Positions 11,713 to 16,844 of a DNA stretch of 16,844 nucleotides are shown piece by piece. The number at the start of each line of letters is the position of its first letter. Positions within the stretch are counted from its first letter, which is position 1. The notes under the pieces are model-generated. The model was not told the DNA's origin and searched no databases. It was given only the letters and a program-made list of their open reading frames with translations. The stretch covers positions 1-16,844 of the forward strand of contig JBNKDD010000113.1 of assembly GCA_050288085.1 (NCBI GenBank), in the 5' to 3' direction. A program made the translations under genes and the position numbers. This DNA comes from JBNKDD01 sp050288085. GTDB lineage: Bacteria > Chloroflexota > Anaerolineae > Aggregatilineales > UBA3940.

Positions 11713-13062
11713 ATGCGACAGCGTGCATCTACCATCTTAACCTTCAGCCTCATATTGATCTTAACCGGCTGCCAGGTGTTCAATCTGGGGGAGTCTTCAG
11801 CCGCCTCCAATCAAGTCACGCAGACTCCTACCCACCCTGCCCCGACTCTCGACGTTCCGGCCACCCAACCACCCGACGAAGAAACCCTGGATACGCAGTC
11901 GCAAGGCTCGGAAGAAGTTGTCCTGACGGTCTGGACGGTCGAAGGATTGGCCCCAACCAGCGAGACTCCCGGCGGCGAGGTGCTGTCCGAGCAGCTCACC
12001 GAGTTTGACGAAACTTACCCCAATATCCGGGTTGAGGTGCTGGTCAAACGGGTCAGCGGGCCGGGGAGCATCCTGGCTTATCTGCGCAGTGCACCGCCAG
12101 TCGCACCCGGAATCCTGCCCGACCTGGCGATCATGGATCGCGAGACAATGATTCAGGCCGCCCATGAAGGGTTGATCGTCCCGATTGGAGAGCGCCTCGA
12201 TCCTGCCATCCAGGCAGAACTCTACCCGGTTGCCGAGGAATTAGGCACGATTGACGGCGTATTGGTCGGTTTGCCCTACACCCTGGAAGTCCAGCATACT
12301 GTTTACCGGGATGCCACCTTTACGGAGAAAGTACCCAATTCGTTTGAGGCGCTGATGAACAGTCCCTCTCCCTTCAGCTTCCCGGCAGCGGCGCTGAGCA
12401 ACGTGAATCACACCGTGCTGCTCCAATACCTGGCTGCCGGTGGGACGCTGGTCAATGAAGATGGGCAGCCATTCCTCGATCCGATCGCCTTACAGGATGT
12501 ACTGGCCTTTTATTCCATCGTCCATGAAAAAGGTAGGGTGGACACTGCCATGTTTCAGATCGCAGACCCGGCGGAAACCTGGGCGATGTATCGCGACCGG
12601 TTAAGCAACCTGGCGGTGGTTACGTCTACACTGTATCTCTCCAACCGTGAAGAAGTGCGGAATACCAGCCTGGCCTGGATACCGACCCCCAACGGTGATC
12701 CCTACGCCCTGGCAACCGGCTGGTCATGGGTCCTTGTGACTCAAGACCCCGACCGCGAAGACGCCGCGATGCGACTGGTTAACTTCCTGATGAATCCGAC
12801 CAATCACGGGACGTATACCCAGGCCGCTTTCCGGCTGCCCTCACAGCCCGCCGCGTTGGCCGTATGGGGCGATACCGATTCTTACGTCACCTTCGGCGAT
12901 GAACTGCTGGTCAATGCCCATGCCTTACCCGATCAATCCGAACAAGCCGAGGTTGGAACGGCTATCCAGGATGCATTCGAAGCCGTTTTGCTGAACAACG
13001 TCTTACCGGCCCAGGCGGCCAATCAGGCTGCTCAAGTAGTTAATCCACCTGAATCCGAGTGA
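11713..13062 (+). CDS. Extracellular solute-binding lipoprotein (ABC family 1)
   Basis: 449 residues. I chose the ATG at 11713 because AGGGGAG lies 6 nt upstream and the product then begins with a lipoprotein signal, MRQRASTILTFSLILILTGC (lipobox LTGC, Cys20). An in-frame ATG 15 codons earlier would spoil the signal. After the Cys comes a Thr/Pro/Ser-rich linker to about residue 65, then a type-1 periplasmic-binding fold: VVLTVWTVEG, a stretch around LTEFDETYPNIRVEVLVKR, LPDLAIMDRETM, and C-terminal GWSWVLVT and TYTQAAFRLPSQPAAL. Family members bind sugars or similar solutes for ABC importers. No permease or ATPase gene is adjacent, so the ligand and partner are unknown. It is transcribed away from the kinase operon. 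Confidence 0.88.
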   Translation: MRQRASTILTFSLILILTGCQVFNLGESSAASNQVTQTPTHPAPTLDVPATQPPDEETLDTQSQGSEEVVLTVWTVEGLAPTSETPGGEVLSEQLTEFDETYPNIRVEVLVKRVSGPGSILAYLRSAPPVAPGILPDLAIMDRETMIQAAHEGLIVPIGERLDPAIQAELYPVAEELGTIDGVLVGLPYTLEVQHTVYRDATFTEKVPNSFEALMNSPSPFSFPAAALSNVNHTVLLQYLAAGGTLVNEDGQPFLDPIALQDVLAFYSIVHEKGRVDTAMFQIADPAETWAMYRDRLSNLAVVTSTLYLSNREEVRNTSLAWIPTPNGDPYALATGWSWVLVTQDPDREDAAMRLVNFLMNPTNHGTYTQAAFRLPSQPAALAVWGDTDSYVTFGDELLVNAHALPDQSEQAEVGTAIQDAFEAVLLNNVLPAQAANQAAQVVNPPESE

Positions 13063-13090
13063 TAGCACGCTATAATCTAATATAGAACTT

Positions 13091-13142
13091 CCCAACCGGC
13101 AGTATTTTTTGCACTTTCCGGTCGGGTGTTTCTACCTTTTTT
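13091..13142 (+). terminator. Probable terminator after the solute-binding gene
   Basis: CCCAACCGG (13091-13099) pairs with CCGGTCGGG (13118-13126) at 8 of 9 positions with an 18-nt loop, followed by TGTTTCTACC and a T-run. It lies 28 nt after the stop codon. The long loop and interrupted T tract make it a moderate call. Confidence 0.4.
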
Positions 13143-13195
13143 CATCCAAACGAATCTTGGAGAGATTCTATTTAACACACATACAGGAGTATAGG

Positions 13196-14470
<1,275 letters not shown>

Positions 14471-14483
14471 GACCACCTGCACT

Positions 14484-14508
14484 ACCCCTCCCACCGGAGG
14501 GGTTTTTT
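14484..14508 (+). terminator. Rho-independent terminator of citrate synthase
   Basis: A perfect 8-bp stem ACCCCTCC / GGAGGGGT with loop CACC, directly followed by TTTTTT, 13 nt after the citrate synthase stop. Classic intrinsic terminator; it also separates this gene from the convergent lipoprotein gene. Confidence 0.92.
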
Positions 14509-14530
14509 GATCACGGGAGCTTCGACCATC

Positions 14531-15544
14531 CTAGTCGCCTGGGCCTGGCCCAATAATCTCACCGGTTGCAGCATCCATCCACCACAGGCCAACGTCCTGT
14601 TCACGCAGCACCACTCTATCAGCCTCTGTCCAGGACTCCGTGCGAAACAGCCTATCCACATGGTCGATCAGGATGTGCTGGGTGAGCGACGGGACATCCA
14701 CCCGGATAATCGACCGAGCTGTATCCGGGCCACAACCGTTGTGATCGACGGTCAACATCAGCGATTGTCCATCGGGTGACCAGACCAGTTCGCCCGCACC
14801 CCAGAAATCGTCACCAATGTCCAAGGGGGCTGTGCGCAGCTCACCGGTTGCCAGATCGTGGATGGTGATTTGAGGGGCGTCCCGGCCACCGGTTACATAG
14901 GCGGCGTATCCCCCATCAGGGGAAAGCGCAGCCAGCGATCCAGCCTCGATGGGTATTTCGGTCACGCTCCCGTCTTCGAGCGAGAGCCGCCGGATGTGAA
15001 GGTCAACGCCGAATAGGCCACAGCCATCCGCCACGCCGTAGTTAGAAAAGTAAAACGCCTGTGGCGACCAGCCAACAATACGTGGGGAGGTGGCCCCCAG
15101 CGCCCACAGCGACCATTCGTCGATGAGCACCCAGGTTATCGAACCGTCAAGGCGACGGATAGTGAGTGACTGATAATAATCTGGTACCTGCCCCTCGGTT
15201 GGGTATGCCAGGATGATCTCGGCTATCCACGCACCGTCTGGCGATGTCGAAGTCTCGGTGCTCACTTCCAGTTCTGCATAGTCAGGTGTAGCTGTGCCGG
15301 TGTCGAGAATGGGTGTAAGTGTCGGCAGCTCGCCTGGAATGGGGGTCGATGTCACCTCGGTGTTGTCCGTAGTAGGAGAGGTGGTTATGAGCACCTCGGC
15401 AGGTTCAAGTGTGAGAACCGCTGATGGGCTGGCTTCAACCGTTGCCATCTCAGCAATGTCTCCGGGCCCCACGCAGGCAATCACCGGTAAAATCAGTCCG
15501 ACCAGGATGGCAGTTAGTTGTCTGTTCCTCATCATCACCCCCAT
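14531..15544 (-). CDS. Lipoprotein with TolB/WD40-like beta-propeller repeats
   Basis: 337 residues; starts at codon 4 or 5 (15535, 15532) are also possible, with a GGGGG run just before them. The N-terminus is a lipoprotein signal, LTAILVGLILPVIAC (lipobox VIAC, Cys24), followed by a Thr/Pro-rich linker (to about residue 90) that would extend the domain from the membrane. The rest has repeated blade signatures S-P-D-G: TSPDGAWIAEI (about 102-112), LSPDGGYAAYV and WSPDGQSLMLTV, as in TolB/PD40 propellers, plus several W-x-x-x motifs. Such domains usually bind proteins or ligands at the cell surface; no catalytic site is visible. It converges with citrate synthase and is divergent from the Lrp-type regulator. 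A specific function is not assignable. Confidence 0.75.
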   Translation of the reverse strand: MGVMMRNRQLTAILVGLILPVIACVGPGDIAEMATVEASPSAVLTLEPAEVLITTSPTTDNTEVTSTPIPGELPTLTPILDTGTATPDYAELEVSTETSTSPDGAWIAEIILAYPTEGQVPDYYQSLTIRRLDGSITWVLIDEWSLWALGATSPRIVGWSPQAFYFSNYGVADGCGLFGVDLHIRRLSLEDGSVTEIPIEAGSLAALSPDGGYAAYVTGGRDAPQITIHDLATGELRTAPLDIGDDFWGAGELVWSPDGQSLMLTVDHNGCGPDTARSIIRVDVPSLTQHILIDHVDRLFRTESWTEADRVVLREQDVGLWWMDAATGEIIGPGPGD

Positions 15545-15671
15545 TGATTATGTGCAAACCATAAGTACAGTACATACACGGGATCGTCATAGTTTCTAGC
15601 CTGTACTGGATTTTCTTGACAGTCATTATAGTTGCTTTTCGGAGGAGCGAGAACTGCTGGCGAATCATCTT

Positions 15672-15696
15672 GTTTTTCGAGCATGATACGAAAAAC
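15672..15696. promoter_or_regulatory. Inverted repeat GTTTTTCG / CGAAAAAC
   Basis: Perfect 8-bp arms around a 9-nt spacer, about 140 bp upstream of the regulator gene and about 130 bp upstream of the lipoprotein gene. The arrangement fits an operator for a dimeric regulator; it is not followed by a T-run in either direction beyond the arm itself. Confidence 0.4.
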
Positions 15697-15777
15697 GACC
15701 AGTGATCAACTATTCTGCTAAGATTAATATTTCGGCATCCTGGGTGAATATCGTTAATTTGAAGGCTGGTTTCACTT

Positions 15778-15806
15778 TTGATTATTAGTTATTATTTTTC
15801 TATCAT
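15778..15806 (+). promoter_or_regulatory. Sigma-70-type promoter of the Lrp-family gene
   Basis: TTGATT (15778-15783), 17-bp spacer, TATCAT (15801-15806), 30 nt before the ATG. Hexamers match the consensus at 4 of 6 and 5 of 6 with optimal spacing; the leader would be about 24 nt. Confidence 0.6.
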
Positions 15807-15836
15807 GAAACAATCGTTGACCATAGGGTTCAAACA

Positions 15837-16319
15837 ATGATAGGATATTCTACAGATGACCAGCTAGACGATCTGGACAAAGCCATCCTTGACGAATTGC
15901 AGCACGATGGACGGATCAGCAATGCGGAGTTGGCCCGCCGGATCAACCTATCACCACCCGCTACCCACACCCGGATCAGGCAGCTTGAGCAGCGAGGCTA
16001 TATCCGCCAGTACGTAACTTTGCTGGATCGCGAGCGAGTCGGCTATGACATGCTGTGCTTTGTCAATGTCAGTCTGGCGAGGCATCAGAGCGAGGATGTA
16101 GACCGGTTCCGAAATGCCGTCGCCGATATGCCAGAGGTATTGGAGTGCCATCACATCACCGGGGAATTCGATTATATCCTCAAGGTGGTGGTGCATAATC
16201 GCCAGGGGTTGGAAGATTTCCTGGTGAACCGCCTGACTCCGATCCCCGGCCTGGCCCGCATCTACACCAGCCTGGTGCTTAACGAAGTGAAATCGATCAC
16301 CGCTTTGCCTCTTGAGTAA
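15837..16319 (+). CDS. Lrp/AsnC-family transcriptional regulator
   Basis: 160 residues, usual length. The N-terminal winged helix-turn-helix covers about 11-60: LDDLDKAILDELQHDGR, then NAELARRINLSPPATHTRIRQLEQRGYI with the recognition helix around 40-51. The C-terminal RAM (effector-binding, oligomerising) domain covers about 68-152, with the family motif ITGEFDYILKV (107-117). Members sense amino acids and control their metabolism, often that of a neighbouring gene. Here the next gene, 18 nt downstream, is an aromatic amino-acid lyase, so tyrosine or tryptophan is a reasonable effector, as an inference. AGGG lies 8 nt before the ATG. Autoregulation through the AT-rich upstream region would be typical. 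Confidence 0.93.
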   Translation: MIGYSTDDQLDDLDKAILDELQHDGRISNAELARRINLSPPATHTRIRQLEQRGYIRQYVTLLDRERVGYDMLCFVNVSLARHQSEDVDRFRNAVADMPEVLECHHITGEFDYILKVVVHNRQGLEDFLVNRLTPIPGLARIYTSLVLNEVKSITALPLE

Positions 16320-16337
16320 TTATCCTATGGAGGACCT

Positions 16338-16844
16338 ATGACCGAAGAACCCCCCAAAACGATGGGACAGCAGTTTGGACGGCGCTCCTGGGCCGAACCC
16401 TGGAAGATCAAAATGGTCGAGCCGATCAGCATGATCAGCCGGGAGGAGCGAGAAAGAGCCGCTAAAGAAGCGGGCTACAATACCTTCTTGCTGCGCTCGG
16501 CGGATGTGTACATCGATCTGCTGACCGACAGCGGAACCAGCGCCATGAGCGACCGCCAATGGGCGGGGATCATGCTGGGGGATGAGGCTTACGCCGGGAG
16601 CCGGAACTTCTACCACCTTGAAGAAGCGATCCAGACTTATTATGGCTACAAGTATATCGTCCCTACCCACCAGGGGCGCGGTGCGGAACACCTGATCAGC
16701 CAGGTGACGATCAAAGCGGGTGATTACATTCCGGGCAATATGTACTTCACCACCACCCGACTGCACCAGGAATTAGCCGGGGGAACCTTCGTTGATGTGA
16801 TCATCGACGAGGCGCACGATCCGGCGGATCTGCACCCCTTCAAG
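16338..16844 (+). CDS. Tyrosine phenol-lyase / tryptophanase family enzyme, 3' end missing
   Basis: I translated 169 codons to the window edge; full-length members have about 460. A GGAGG ribosome site lies 5 nt before the ATG. Signatures: AEPWKIKMVEPI (19-30), GYNTFLLRSADVYIDLLTDSGT (46-67), MSDRQWAGIMLGDEAYAG (70-87), FYHLEEA, VPTHQGRGAEHL (108-119; Gln and Arg contact the PLP phosphate) and NMYFTTTRLHQE (134-145). These enzymes cleave tyrosine to phenol, pyruvate and ammonia, or tryptophan to indole, pyruvate and ammonia. The MSDRQWAG and YFTTTR-HQE segments look closer to tyrosine phenol-lyase than to E. coli TnaA, but the residues deciding specificity and the PLP lysine lie outside the window. 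Probably co-transcribed with the Lrp-type gene. Confidence 0.88.
   Translation, partial: MTEEPPKTMGQQFGRRSWAEPWKIKMVEPISMISREERERAAKEAGYNTFLLRSADVYIDLLTDSGTSAMSDRQWAGIMLGDEAYAGSRNFYHLEEAIQTYYGYKYIVPTHQGRGAEHLISQVTIKAGDYIPGNMYFTTTRLHQELAGGTFVDVIIDEAHDPADLHPFK

Larger units (their letters stand above)
15545..15836. other. Divergent AT-rich regulatory region
   Basis: 292 nt between the lipoprotein gene (minus) and the Lrp-type gene (plus). It holds the regulator promoter (15778-15806), a TATAAT on the minus strand at 15625-15630 without a clear -35 (candidate lipoprotein promoter) and an 8-bp inverted repeat (15672-15696). No gene is seen. Confidence 0.55.

Noticed and set aside
15616..15621. 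Perfect TTGACA on the plus strand upstream of the Lrp-family gene
   Set aside because: No -10 box at 16-18 bp spacing (TCGGAG at 17); the TTGATT-17-TATCAT pair nearer the gene is better.
16320..16766. 148-codon minus-strand open frame
   Set aside because: Antisense to the phenol-lyase/tryptophanase gene, whose plus-strand reading has many family motifs and a GGAGG ribosome site.

Overview
The window (about 56-58% G+C by eye) looks like chromosome from a Chloroflexota bacterium, probably an Anaerolineae-like lineage. This is an inference. It rests on the DUF151 nuclease - DnaB - DnaD-like - DnaC-like gene order, Thr/Pro-rich lipoprotein linkers, cytosolic enzymes fused to fibronectin-like repeats, and TGTAGGGGCG-type intergenic palindromes. 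No marker gene settles it.

Layout. (1) Positions 1-3154, minus strand: a replication-initiation cluster transcribed as bifunctional nuclease, replicative helicase DnaB, DnaD-domain primosome protein and DnaC/DnaI-type helicase-loader ATPase (cut by the window edge). The last three genes are almost or actually overlapping. (2) Positions 3375-11435, minus strand: five signalling genes in the order von Willebrand A protein, PP2C phosphatase, protein kinase, PP2C phosphatase with seven fibronectin-like repeats, protein kinase with one such repeat. This is an enlarged version of the vWA/PP2C/kinase 'TerY-P triad' (compare E. coli YegL/YegK/YegI), with the phosphatase-kinase pair duplicated. The gaps hold palindromic repeats and a triplicated ATTCGACCGAAT motif. 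(3) Positions 11713-14470, plus strand: an orphan extracellular solute-binding lipoprotein behind a hairpin-rich leader, then citrate synthase with a clear terminator. (4) Positions 14531-15544, minus strand: a lipoprotein with a WD40/TolB-like propeller. (5) Positions 15837-16844, plus strand: an Lrp/AsnC regulator with a recognisable promoter, followed 18 nt later by a tyrosine phenol-lyase/tryptophanase family PLP enzyme that runs off the window.

How they work together. The first block loads the replicative helicase. The second probably forms a reversible Ser/Thr phosphorylation module. One kinase, and perhaps one phosphatase, is tail-anchored in the membrane; the FN3-bearing enzymes have no visible membrane segment; the vWA protein has an intact metal-binding site and could act as scaffold or substrate. 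A tryptophan-centred W-x-P motif recurs in the linkers of both kinases and one phosphatase, which suggests a shared docking site. The last pair suggests amino-acid-responsive control of aromatic amino-acid breakdown. The five-gene phosphorylation operon is the most interesting part of the window.
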